Shown in pieces: positions 26,228 to 34,292 of a stretch of 64,000 bases of DNA. Positions within the stretch are counted from its first letter, which is position 1; every line of letters starts with the position of its first letter. Made by a program: the position numbers and the translations under genes. Source of the stretch: Streptomyces globisporus (lineage in GTDB: Bacteria > Actinomycetota > Actinomycetes > Streptomycetales > Streptomycetaceae); contig NZ_QWFA01000003.1 in assembly GCF_003501885.1 (NCBI RefSeq), positions 394 through 64,393 on the forward strand, in the 5' to 3' direction. Under the pieces are notes generated by a model. The model saw nothing but the letters and a program-made list of their open reading frames with translations. It was not told where the DNA came from and did not search any database.

Positions 26228-26828
26228 CCAGGAACGCGGCCAGGGCGCCCGCCACGAACAGGGCCAGCACCGAGACGGCCGTGCCGAACCAGGTCGAGCC
26301 CAGCCATCGGCCGCCGAAGTAGCCGAGCCCCACGCTGTAACCGGCCCAGGCCAGGCCCGCCAGCGCGGACCAGGGGAGGAAGTCCCGCTTCCTGCGGTGG
26401 GCGGCGCCCGCGCCGAGGGAGACCACGGAGCGGCCGGCGGGGGCGAACCGGGCGATGATCACCAGCGCGCCGCCGCCCCGGCTCAGGGCCGCGCCGAGAC
26501 GTTCCTGCGCGCTGGTCAGGCGCCGGGAGCGGGCGATGGCCCGGTCCAGCCGGTCGCCCCCGCGCCAGGCGAGCCGGTACGCGACGAGGTCGCCGAGCAC
26601 CGAGGCGGTGGCCGCGCACAGGATCAGGACGACGAGCGAGGGGACCTCTCCGCCGGTGCCCTCACCGGCGCCGTTCACGGTGGTGGAGCCCGCCGCCGCC
26701 GCCGTGGCGGCCGTGATGACGAGAACGCCGCTGGGCAGGAGGGGCAGGAAGACGTCCAGGAGGACGGAGGCGGCGACCACCACGTAGATCCATGGGCTGC
26801 TGGTCAGCGCAGCCACACTCTCCAACAC
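26163..26828 (-). CDS. DedA family membrane protein
   Basis: 221 aa with about five hydrophobic segments. The SNARE_assoc/DedA pattern is visible: LLDVFLPLLPSGVLVI, ATASVLGDLVAYRLAWRGGDRL, VIIARFAPAGRSVVSLGAG (with the conserved R-F-x-P/A-x-x-R of the family) and AWAGYSVGLGYFGGRWLG. Several members (for example UptA) recycle undecaprenyl phosphate or flip phospholipids; the specific role here is unknown. It overlaps the DUF2277 gene tail-to-tail. Confidence 0.82.
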   Translation of the reverse strand: MLESVAALTSSPWIYVVVAASVLLDVFLPLLPSGVLVITAATAAAAGSTTVNGAGEGTGGEVPSLVVLILCAATASVLGDLVAYRLAWRGGDRLDRAIARSRRLTSAQERLGAALSRGGGALVIIARFAPAGRSVVSLGAGAAHRRKRDFLPWSALAGLAWAGYSVGLGYFGGRWLGSTWFGTAVSVLALFVAGALAAFLVRRPATRPVSPARRAASSSLR

Positions 26829-27026
26829 CGTCTACGACTCCCCGATCGTGTCGACGCCGCGACGGTCGCAGGGGAGCGGCAGGGGCGGCAGGTTCAGCTG
26901 TACAGCGTACGCGTGGGGCCTCTCCCGAGATCGCCCAGGGCGGGTGATGTTGTGCAGGTCACGTACACCTGACGGCCATGCGCCCGTTAGGCGGGGAGAA
27001 CGACCGGCACGAGCGAGGAGCAGCGC

Positions 27027-27842
27027 ATGACGGCATGGATGGTACGGACGGGGCACGGTCCGGCGCACCCGATTTCGGGAGGGCGGCCGACGGCGGGACC
27101 CGAGGGCGGCACGGGGTCGCGGGGCCGGGGGATCTCGCGGGTCCCGGGCGCGCTGGCGGGAGCGGCGGCGCTGCTGACGCTGGCGTACGGAGCGGGCATC
27201 GGCGTCGCCCAGGAGTCCGACCGCAGCGGGCACGGAACGCAGAGTGCGCAGGGCGCCCACGACGACCCTGGCGGCCACGGCGCCCCCGACGGCTCCGGTG
27301 CGCATGACGCCTCAGGAGACCACGGCGCACCCGGCGCATCCGCGGCAGACCCGAGCCGCACGGATGACGTCGCCGCCACGGGCGGCAGCTCGTGGATGCG
27401 GGCCGCGGGAGTGTTCTCCCCGCCCGGTTCCTTCGTGCCGTCCGACGCGTTGACGTACGACACCCGGCTGGTGCCGGCCGGTGCCCGGATCGAGATCACC
27501 CAGTTCACGGACCCGTCCGGCACCCGGGTCGGGGCGCGCCTGCACGGGCTCGTGCCCGGCCGCGCGTACGGGATGCACGTGCACACCTTGCCCTGCGGCG
27601 CCGACCCGGCCGCCGCGGGGCCGCACTACCAGCACCGCTCGTCGGCGACCGCGGATCCGGTCAACGAGGTGTGGCTGGACTTCCGGACGGACGAGGAGGG
27701 CGACGGGCGCGCGGAGGCCCTGCACGACTGGAACTTCCGGGAAGGCGGGGCCCGGTCGGTGATCATCCACGACCGGCAGGGAGGTGCGGGGGAACGGGCG
27801 GCCTGCTTCACGGTGCCGTTCGGGCCCGACGTACGGGCCTGA
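27027..27842 (+). CDS. exported Cu/Zn superoxide dismutase-like protein
   Basis: 271 aa. A long Arg/Gly-rich N-terminus leads into a hydrophobic segment (about residues 41-60), suggesting export. A His/Gly/Asp-rich linker (about 65-110) could bind metal. The C-terminal domain has the SOD_Cu signature: MHVHTLPCG (His184, His186, Cys190), GPHYQHR (His200, His203), VWLDFRTDEEG, VIIHD (His248) and Cys260 for the disulphide. It would remove superoxide outside the cell if fully metalated. Some ligand spacings differ from classical SODC. ATG at 27027 follows GAGGAGCAG. Confidence 0.75.
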   Translation: MTAWMVRTGHGPAHPISGGRPTAGPEGGTGSRGRGISRVPGALAGAAALLTLAYGAGIGVAQESDRSGHGTQSAQGAHDDPGGHGAPDGSGAHDASGDHGAPGASAADPSRTDDVAATGGSSWMRAAGVFSPPGSFVPSDALTYDTRLVPAGARIEITQFTDPSGTRVGARLHGLVPGRAYGMHVHTLPCGADPAAAGPHYQHRSSATADPVNEVWLDFRTDEEGDGRAEALHDWNFREGGARSVIIHDRQGGAGERAACFTVPFGPDVRA

Positions 27843-27864
27843 CCGAGTAGCACGGCGTACGCCG

Positions 27865-27909
27865 CGGCGCCCCGCTCCCTCCGCGAACTCGGGGGAGCGG
27901 GGCGCCGCC
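27865..27909. terminator. bidirectional terminator between SOD-like and DoxX genes
   Basis: Perfect 16-bp stem GCGGCGCCCCGCTCCC / GGGAGCGGGGCGCCGC with a 13-nt loop between convergent genes. Confidence 0.8.
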
Positions 27910-27987
27910 GTGCGTTTCCGGTCCCGCCGCGCGCCGGGTCGGCGCCGGAACGCGGAGGCGGGGAGAGCCGGTCGCAGGGGCGGCCGG

Positions 27988-28437
27988 TCAGACCGGGACG
28001 GCCGGGGCCTTGTCCCGCCGCGTCGCGTCCTCGGCGGTGGCCGCCGTGTTCCGCGAACCGAAGAAGCGGTCCAGGGCGACGGCTCCCGGACCGGTGAAGA
28101 CCAGCAGCAGGAACGCCCAGCAGAACATCGCCGACGGCTCGCCGCCGTTCTGGAGCGGCAGGAACGCTTCCGGCTGGTGCACCTTGAAGTACGCGTAGGC
28201 CATCGAGCCAGAGGCGAGGAACGCCGCGCCACGGGTGCCGAGACCGAGGGCGACGAGAGCCCCGCAGACCAGCTGGATCAGAGCGGCGTACCAGCCGGGC
28301 CAGGCGCCGGTCTCCGCCTGGTTGCCGCCGAGCACCCCGAAGAGGGTGGCGGCGCCGTGGAGGGCGAAGAGCAGGCCGACGACGAAGCGGAAGAGGCTGA
28401 GCACATACGGCTGCGCCTGGTTCAAGCGGATGAGCAT
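27988..28437 (-). CDS. DoxX family membrane protein
   Basis: 149 aa with four hydrophobic segments typical of DoxX (VLSLFRFVVGLLFALHGAATLFG, WYAALIQLVCGALVALGLGTRGAAFLASG, AMFCWAFLLLVFTGPGAVALDRFFG). DoxX proteins are associated with redox processes and, in mycobacteria, with membrane oxidative-stress complexes. ATG at 28437 is preceded by GAAGGAG. A 19-bp iron-box-like site lies 51 bases upstream, suggesting DmdR/IdeR-type iron control. Confidence 0.8.
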   Translation of the reverse strand: MLIRLNQAQPYVLSLFRFVVGLLFALHGAATLFGVLGGNQAETGAWPGWYAALIQLVCGALVALGLGTRGAAFLASGSMAYAYFKVHQPEAFLPLQNGGEPSAMFCWAFLLLVFTGPGAVALDRFFGSRNTAATAEDATRRDKAPAVPV

Positions 28438-28487
28438 GGGGGGTGGGCTCCTTCGGTCGGGGTGGGGACGTGAACCGACTGGGCGCA

Positions 28488-28506
28488 TCAGGTTAGGGAA
28501 ACCTCA
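28488..28506 (-). promoter_or_regulatory. candidate iron box (DmdR1/IdeR-like)
   Basis: TCAGGTTAGGGAAACCTCA matches the actinobacterial consensus TTAGGTTAGSCTAACCTAA at about 14 of 19 positions and has AGGTT/AACCT arms. It lies between DoxX (start 28437) and the end of the PhoD gene, in promoter position for DoxX. Confidence 0.5.
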
Positions 28507-28551
28507 CCAGTGCTTGCAACTTCAACATTCTGTCGGATGGCTGAAAATCAC

Positions 28552-30306
28552 CTAATCCTCAGGGGTGAGTGAACGCTCAAGAACCGCTTCGAGCTGGTCT
28601 CCCTGTTTGCCGGCTGTGGCCTGTACCAATGTCAGCGCAGACTTCCGGCCAAGCAATGTGAGCGTCATGAGTTGGTTACCGAACCAGGGGCCACCCGCCC
28701 TGTCCCAGGTGACCGGCGACGCTCCGGCGCGCCCGTGCCGCGTCAGGAGCCGGCCGATCCATCGGCCCGTCCGGCTCCAGCCGAAGCGGAATCCCGCCTG
28801 AATCCACCGGGGGACCGAGTTGTGCACGGGGGAGCAGGTCAGCTGGAGGACGCGGGACACCGGGGCGCTTCCGGGGTCGGGGCCGGAGGCGGTACCGGAA
28901 GCGCGTCCGTTCCCGGGCGGGGCGTCCGGCCATCGGGGCTCGGTGACGTAGGCGTGGTGCACATCGCCCGAGAGGACACAAACCGTCGCCGGGGCGTCCG
29001 GACCGCTCCCGGCCACCCGCAGCAACTCCGTGAACCGGTCGAAGGATTCCGGGAAGGCGGCCCAATGCTCCAGGTCACCGGCGCGGCGCACCTTCTCGCC
29101 CCAGCGGGCCCAGCGGGCCCCGCGTACGCCGGCGCACAGGGAGGCGTTCCAGCGCTCCGCGTCGTGGACGAGCGGAGGCAGCAGCCACGGCAGGGAGCTG
29201 CCGATGAGCAGATGGTCATACGAAGCGGGGTCGTCCAGGACCGCTCCCCGCAGCCAGTCGGCCTCCTCGGGGTCGAGCATCGCCCGCTGATCCTCGGCCA
29301 GGACGCGGGCCGCGCGGGTGTCGACCATCACCAGCCGTACTCGGCCGAAAACGCGCCGATAGCTCCACCGGGTCCGGGCCGGGTCCGCGTCGGACTCGGC
29401 GGCGAAGCGGCGCAGCGCCTCCGTGCCGTCGGGGGAGGCCCTGACCGCCGCGTACACGGGGTCGGCGGCCAGCTCGGCGGGGGAGAGGTTGCCCAGGTGC
29501 TGGTGGACCCAGTACGACATCAGCCCGCTGACGATCCGTTCGTGCCACCAGGGCGTGGCGCGTATGTCCCGCTGCCAGGCGGCGCTGGTGTTCCAGTCGT
29601 CGATGACGTCGTGGTCGTCGAAGATCATGCAGCTGGGAACCGTGGAGAGCAGCCAGCGGACCTCCGGGTCGCGCCACGATTCGTCGTAGAGGTAGGTGTA
29701 CTCCTCGTAGTCCGCGATCTCCGCGCCGGGCGGCTCCGTCAGGTCCCGGCGGGCGGCGAGCCTGCGCCGGGTCGGGGCGGAGGTCTCGTCCGCGTACACC
29801 TGGTCGCCCAGGAGCAGCAGGACGTCGGGCCGAGCGGCCGCCGGATCCGCTGCGAGGTGGGTGGCCAGGGTGACCAGGGCGTCCGGCCCCACGGGATCGT
29901 GCCCGCCGTCCGGGGCGGCCGCCCAGCGGCACGACCCGAACGAGATCCGCACGCCGTCCGAGGTCGCCCCGGCGCCCTCCGCCGCGCCCTTCCCCGGTCC
30001 TGACGGCGTCGCCACCGACGGAGTGGTGATGGTGCTCGGCGGGAGACGGGCGCCGTCCGGCGGCCAGACGCGCCGGGAGCCGATCAGCACCTCGTACGCC
30101 GTCGTGGAGCCGGGCGTCAGCCCCTCGACCACGACCAGGGCGTAGTGGTGCCCGGCCACCGAGAAGGTGGGCGACGCCCCCGAAGCGCCGTCCGCGCACC
30201 GGACTTCCACGGTGCACGGACGGCTCGCCTCGACCCAGACGGTCGCGGTGGACCCGGTCTCCCAGTCGACGTACCGCAGCAGTGGTCCCAGGCGCAGCCC
30301 GGCCAT
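28552..30306 (-). CDS. PhoD-like metallophosphatase
   Basis: 584 aa. An N-terminal beta domain (about 1-100) is followed by the PhoD metallophosphatase domain: ISFGSCRWAA, LLLGDQVYADE (metal ligands), CMIFDDHDVIDDWN and VCVLSGDVHHAY. Alkaline phosphatase D enzymes hydrolyse phosphate mono- and diesters using Ca and Fe. No signal peptide is evident, unlike the secreted PhoD, so this may be a cytosolic member. The C-terminal part includes a long linker (GNGRASGTASG). Confidence 0.85.
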   Translation of the reverse strand: MAGLRLGPLLRYVDWETGSTATVWVEASRPCTVEVRCADGASGASPTFSVAGHHYALVVVEGLTPGSTTAYEVLIGSRRVWPPDGARLPPSTITTPSVATPSGPGKGAAEGAGATSDGVRISFGSCRWAAAPDGGHDPVGPDALVTLATHLAADPAAARPDVLLLLGDQVYADETSAPTRRRLAARRDLTEPPGAEIADYEEYTYLYDESWRDPEVRWLLSTVPSCMIFDDHDVIDDWNTSAAWQRDIRATPWWHERIVSGLMSYWVHQHLGNLSPAELAADPVYAAVRASPDGTEALRRFAAESDADPARTRWSYRRVFGRVRLVMVDTRAARVLAEDQRAMLDPEEADWLRGAVLDDPASYDHLLIGSSLPWLLPPLVHDAERWNASLCAGVRGARWARWGEKVRRAGDLEHWAAFPESFDRFTELLRVAGSGPDAPATVCVLSGDVHHAYVTEPRWPDAPPGNGRASGTASGPDPGSAPVSRVLQLTCSPVHNSVPRWIQAGFRFGWSRTGRWIGRLLTRHGRAGASPVTWDRAGGPWFGNQLMTLTLLGRKSALTLVQATAGKQGDQLEAVLERSLTPED

Positions 30307-30411
30307 GTGGTGCCTCCTCGCGACGCCGGAACGGATCGGCTCCGTAACGTACAGAACGCCGAGGGGCTGCGCACGGGCCCCGGCGGGAGCGTCAGGGGAC
30401 CCGCACCGGGA

Positions 30412-31056
30412 TCAGCAGCCGTTCAGGGCCGACTGCAGGGCGCTCTTCTCGGCGGAGTCGACGCTCAGGTTGTACTGCTTCTTGACGTGGACCCAGGCGC
30501 GGACGTAGATGCACTTGTACGAGGAGCGCGGCGGCATCCACTCGGCCGGGTCCTTGTCGCCCTTGGACTGGTTCACGTTGTCGGTGACCGCGATGAGCTG
30601 GGGGCGGGTCAGGTCGTTGGCGAACGACTGGCGCTGGGCGGTGGTCCAGCCGCTCGCGCCGGAGCGCCAGGCCTCGGCCAGCGGGACCATGTGGTCGATG
30701 TCCACGTCGGAGGCGGCACTCCAGGTGGCGCCGTCGTAGGGCGAGTACCAACTGCCGCTGACCGCGGCGCAGGAGGAGTCCTGCTGGACGTTCGTGCCGT
30801 CGCGCTTGAGGACGACCTCGCGGGTGTTGCAGGCTCCCGACTGGGTGATCCAGTGCGGGAACTTGTCACGGCTGTAGCCGCTGGACGAGCCCTCCGCGCC
30901 GACGGTGAACTGGCCGAGGTAGGTCCGCGCGGTCGCCGCGCTGACCGGGGTGGGCATGGCGGCCTGGGCGCTGGGGGCGGTGAACAGGGCGGACGTGGCG
31001 GCGAGTGCTGCGGTTGCGGCGACGACGGAGAGGCGACGCGCGTAGACACCGGACAT
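30412..31056 (-). CDS. secreted HNH nuclease (DUF1524 / GmrSD C-terminal type)
   Basis: 214 aa with a Sec signal peptide (residues 1-32, ending SAQAA). The mature domain contains SDVDIDHMVPLAEAWRSGA, the DHxxP variant of the HNH motif, followed by FANDLTRPQLIAVTDNVNQSKGDKDPAEWMPP and KCIYVRAWVHVKKQY. Such exported nucleases are frequent in Streptomyces and degrade extracellular DNA or RNA, perhaps for phosphate scavenging. It lies downstream of a 350-bp non-coding region. Confidence 0.85.
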   Translation of the reverse strand: MSGVYARRLSVVAATAALAATSALFTAPSAQAAMPTPVSAATARTYLGQFTVGAEGSSSGYSRDKFPHWITQSGACNTREVVLKRDGTNVQQDSSCAAVSGSWYSPYDGATWSAASDVDIDHMVPLAEAWRSGASGWTTAQRQSFANDLTRPQLIAVTDNVNQSKGDKDPAEWMPPRSSYKCIYVRAWVHVKKQYNLSVDSAEKSALQSALNGC

Positions 31057-31404
31057 GCGAACTCCCTTGATGTGGGGGGTGCGTGGGTGGGCGACGATCG
31101 GGCTTCAGGCGGATCCCGGCCATCGTGGCGACGCCAGGTTTCTGTGGGGTGGGCGTCAGGTAACAGAGTGGCGACATGTGCACGTCACATCAAGGGGTGT
31201 GCAAGGGGAGTGACGGATCGCGGGGGCGCGTCGGTCCGTCACGGAGGGGCTGTACGGGTGGTGTTGGGCGCCCTGCCGGAGGGGTGGGGGCGCTCGGGGT
31301 TCCGGTCGCGCCCCCACCGGATGCGGACCGTGCGGCGCGCTCCGCCGGGCGGCCCGGGGTATCGGGGAGTTCGGTGAAACCGGGGACGGCTCCATCGTTG
31401 CCGC
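31057..31404. other. non-coding region with two hairpins
   Basis: No gene is supported. GTGACGGA (31210-31217) mirrors TCCGTCAC (31235-31242). GGTGGGGGCGC (31283-31293) mirrors GCGCCCCCACC (31308-31318), the latter strong enough to act as a terminator or leader hairpin before the FetB-like gene. ATGTG/CACAT arms around 31175-31190 could be an operator for the nuclease gene. Confidence 0.4.
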
Positions 31405-32145
31405 GTGCTGCTTCCGGTCTCCGTCACCCTCGGCGTCGTCCTGGCCGTCCTGCTGGTCTTCGCGGCCGCCGTCGCCGCGTGGGCCTCCCTGGGCCGGTCA
31501 CGCGAGATCCTCGTCGCCGGGGTGCGGGCGGTGGCCCGACTCGCCGCCTTCTCCCTGCTCATCGGCTGGGTCGTCAGCTCGGTGGCACCGCTTCTCGGGT
31601 TCGTGGCGCTGATGTTCGCCGTGGCCGTACGGACCGCCTCCCGCCGCCCGTCGCATCACCGGCGACCGCACCTGGCGCTGGGCGGCCGTGCCGATCGGAG
31701 CGGGTGTGCTGCCCGTCGTCGGGGCGCTGCTGCTCACGGGGCTCGTGCCGGTCCGGCGCTTGGCGCTCGTCCCGGTGGCGGGCATCCTCATCGGCGGGGC
31801 GCTCGCCGCGACCGTACTCGGCGGGCGGCGGGCCCTGGACGAACTCGCCGCCCGGCACGGGGAGGTGGAGGCGGACACGCCCTCGGGCTGATCGACCGGG
31901 ACGCCCGGCTGGAGATCGTCCGGCCGGCGGCGCCGGACGCGTTGCTCCCCGGGCTCGATCAGGCCCGGACGGTCGGGCTCGTCACCCTGCCGGGGGCGTT
32001 GGTGGGCATGCTGCTGGGCGGCGCCTCACCCGTGGAGGCGGGCGCCGTGCAGCTGTTCGTCCTGGTGGCGCTGAGGGCGGTCCAGGTGGTGGCCGTCGCT
32101 ACGGTCCTGGAGCTGGTCGCGCGCGGGCTGCTGTACCGCGACTGA
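31405..32145 (+). CDS. FetB-like permease, reading frame disturbed by two compensating frameshifts
   Basis: The nominal 246-aa frame starts with GTG at 31405. Its ends match FetB/YbbM-type membrane permeases: an N-terminal hydrophobic region with VRAVARLAAFSLLIGWVVSS, and a C-terminal LIDRDARLEIVRPAA, GLVTLPGALVGMLLGGASPVEAGAVQL. The middle (about 31645-31875) is non-family sequence rich in Arg/Gly/Pro. The missing segment is found one frame over (GAGVLPVVGALLLTGLVPVRRLALVPVAGIL...). One extra base near 31640-31649 and one missing base near 31871-31877 would restore a normal protein. No FetA-like ATPase gene adjoins it. It is either a degenerate gene or two sequencing errors. Confidence 0.6.
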   Translation: MLLPVSVTLGVVLAVLLVFAAAVAAWASLGRSREILVAGVRAVARLAAFSLLIGWVVSSVAPLLGFVALMFAVAVRTASRRPSHHRRPHLALGGRADRSGCAARRRGAAAHGARAGPALGARPGGGHPHRRGARRDRTRRAAGPGRTRRPARGGGGGHALGLIDRDARLEIVRPAAPDALLPGLDQARTVGLVTLPGALVGMLLGGASPVEAGAVQLFVLVALRAVQVVAVATVLELVARGLLYRD

Positions 32146-32161
32146 GTCGCCGGTCGGGGGC

Positions 32162-32824
32162 TCAGGCCTCGTCGATGTGCAGGCGGATCGAGCCGTCCTC
32201 GGCCGCCTCCACCCGCACCTGCGTCAGGTCCGCCACATGGGCGTCCGGCGCCAGGGCCGCGGCGCGCGGGCCGACGCCCACGACGCGCATGCCCGCCGCC
32301 CGGCCCGCCGCGACACCCGCCTCGGAGTCCTCGAACACGATGCAGTCCGCCGCGTCGAAGCCCAGCTCCGCCGCGCCCTTGAGGAAGCCCTCGGGGTCCG
32401 GCTTGCTGGCGCCGACCTGCTCGGCGGTGACGCGGACGGCGGGCATCGGCAGCGCGGCCGCACCCATCCGGGCCGTCGCGAGCGCGCTGTCGGCGGAGGT
32501 CACCAGTGCGTGCGGCAGCTCGGCGATCGCGGCCATGAACGCGGGCGCCCCGCCGATCGGCACGACGCCCTCGACGTCGGCGGTCTCCTCGGCGAGCATC
32601 ACCCGGTTGTCCGCGTAGTTCTCCTCCATCGGGCGGTCCGGGAGCAGGACGGCCATCGTGGCGTACCCCTGACGGCCGTGCACCACCTTGAGCGCGGCCT
32701 CGGGGTCCAGCCCGTGCTCGATCGCCCAGCGCCGCCAGCAGCGCTCCACCACCGCGTCGGAGTTCACGAGGGTGCCGTCCATGTCGAGCAGGAGGGCGTG
32801 AGCGGTGAGGACGGTGGCCGGCAT
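32162..32824 (-). CDS. HAD-family sugar-phosphatase-like hydrolase
   Basis: 220 aa. Motif I is LLLDMDGTLVNSDAVVERCW, the cap contains HGRQGYATMAVLL, motif II is ALVTSAD, the motif III Lys is VGASKPDPEGFLKGA and motif IV is CIVFEDSEAGVAAGRAAG. This pattern is typical of glycerol-/2-deoxyglucose-phosphate phosphatases (beta-phosphoglucomutase-like HADs). Start is ATG at 32824 with GGAG six bases upstream; a longer open frame upstream has no family similarity. It lies convergent with the FetB-like gene. Confidence 0.88.
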   Translation of the reverse strand: MPATVLTAHALLLDMDGTLVNSDAVVERCWRRWAIEHGLDPEAALKVVHGRQGYATMAVLLPDRPMEENYADNRVMLAEETADVEGVVPIGGAPAFMAAIAELPHALVTSADSALATARMGAAALPMPAVRVTAEQVGASKPDPEGFLKGAAELGFDAADCIVFEDSEAGVAAGRAAGMRVVGVGPRAAALAPDAHVADLTQVRVEAAEDGSIRLHIDEA

Positions 32825-33014
32825 CGGCTGCTCCAGAAACGCGGGGAGGTGTACGAACGGCCCGGGCGTGCGTGCCGCAGGGCGGTACCAGAGCAACCCC
32901 CGCCCGCCGGTCAGGGAGTGCGGGCGGGAGCTACTTTGTTCCATCACGATACAAAAACCGGAGCCGGAACGCCAATCACCTCGCTCGCCGCACGCCTGCT
33001 CCCGCCGCCGGGGC

Positions 33015-34094
33015 TCAGCGGTGTCCGCGTCCGGTCGTCTCCGCCTCCAGCGCACGCCGGGTGTTCGGCCCGTACACGCCCATCGGATCGCCCTGGATGT
33101 TCATGTACGACTGGTAGATCGCCACCCCGTTCTCCACCCGCTCGTTGTAGTTCTGGTCGGACGGCCCCGAGTAGAGCCACACCTCCCGGAGCCGGTTCTG
33201 CAGCACCCCGACCTCCGGGCCGCGGTCCCCCGGCCGCAGCGAGGGGGCGGCGAACCCCGCGGGCGGGGCGGCGGACGGCGAGGCCGTGGGCGCGCCGCCG
33301 TCCTCCGGGGTGGGCGACGCGCTCGCCGTCGGTGACGCGGACGCGCTGGCGGTCGGCGACGGCTCCCGGCTCTTCGTCGGCGATGCCGACGCGGACGGCG
33401 AGGCCGACGGCGTGGCCGAGCGGGACGGCGTACGGGACGGAGCTGCCGACGCGGAGGGGGACGGGGCCACCGACGCGGCCGGTTCGTCCTCCGTGTCCGG
33501 GACGCTCGTGGTCGCCTCCGGCAGCGCCTCGTCCCCGCTGCCGTCGCCGCCGAAGAGTCCACCGGCGAAGGCCGCCGTGCCGACCACCGCGGCCACGGCC
33601 GCCCCCACGGCGAGCGCGCCGAAGGGCCGCCTGCGGCGCGGCTGCACGGGGTCGGGGGCGAAGGCGGGGCTTGCGGAAGCAGTACGCCTGCGGCGGCGGT
33701 CTCCGCTGCCGGCGGGTGCGGCGTACGCGCCGGTCGCGGCGCCCGCGCCCGGGCCTGCACCCGTCCCCGTACCCGTACCGACGTCCGGGCCGTCGCCGCC
33801 CAGGAACAGCGGCATCGTGGTGGCCGCCGCCCCCGGAACGTCGGCCCGCGTGCCGGTCCGCGTGCCCTCAGACATACCGGAGGGCGCACCCGCCCGGTCG
33901 GTCAGCGTCACGTACGGCCGGATGCGCAGCGGGTCGAAGTCCTCGGCCGCGGCGATCTCCGCCGTACGGGCGGCACGCTGCTCGTCCTCCGTGAGCGGGG
34001 CCGCGCCCGCGCCGCACCGGCACGGCACCCGGTGCTCCGTGCCGGGCTCCCCGGCCGTCCGTCTACCGCACTCCGGGCATGCGTGTCCGGTCAT
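33015..34094 (-). CDS. membrane-anchored peptidoglycan-binding protein with Ser/Pro-rich stalk
   Basis: 359 aa. The N-terminus has two cysteine pairs (CPEC, CRCG) that could form a zinc ribbon. Next come a Gly/Thr/Ala-rich stretch, a basic RRRRPFG and one membrane segment (GALAVGAAVAAVVGTAAFAGGLFGG), then a long Ser/Pro/Thr/Ala stalk of SPSASASPT-type repeats. The C-terminal PG_binding_1 domain reads LRPGDRGPEVGVLQNRLREVWLY ... YGPNTRRALEAE. Topology suggests a cytoplasmic zinc ribbon and a wall-reaching binding domain. ATG at 34094 follows GGGGAGGGGA. Confidence 0.78.
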   Translation of the reverse strand: MTGHACPECGRRTAGEPGTEHRVPCRCGAGAAPLTEDEQRAARTAEIAAAEDFDPLRIRPYVTLTDRAGAPSGMSEGTRTGTRADVPGAAATTMPLFLGGDGPDVGTGTGTGAGPGAGAATGAYAAPAGSGDRRRRRTASASPAFAPDPVQPRRRRPFGALAVGAAVAAVVGTAAFAGGLFGGDGSGDEALPEATTSVPDTEDEPAASVAPSPSASAAPSRTPSRSATPSASPSASASPTKSREPSPTASASASPTASASPTPEDGGAPTASPSAAPPAGFAAPSLRPGDRGPEVGVLQNRLREVWLYSGPSDQNYNERVENGVAIYQSYMNIQGDPMGVYGPNTRRALEAETTGRGHR

Positions 34095-34246
34095 CGTGGG
34101 TCCCCTCCCCTTGAACTGCCTGCGATTATGCAGCCCGCTCCGGGGAAGCCCAACGGCCCGCAGGGGGCTCCGCCCGCCTTCGGCAGGCCATAACGGGGCG
34201 AAACGTCCAGGATGGGGGTGTAGTGGATCAGCGGACGCAGCGGATC

Positions 34247-34292
34247 GAGGAGACGCCATGGCCCAGCAGAGGAGACGCCCATGTCCCAGCAG
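34247..34292 (+). repeat. duplicated translation-initiation region with overlapping leader frame
   Basis: GAGGAGACGCC-ATG-GCCCAGCA (34247-34268) is followed directly by GAGGAGACGCCC-ATG-TCCCAGCAG (34269-34292). The first ATG (34258) opens a 12-codon frame (MAQQRRRPCPSS) that stops at 34296, inside the transporter gene. The second ATG (34281) starts the transporter. Confidence 0.75.
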
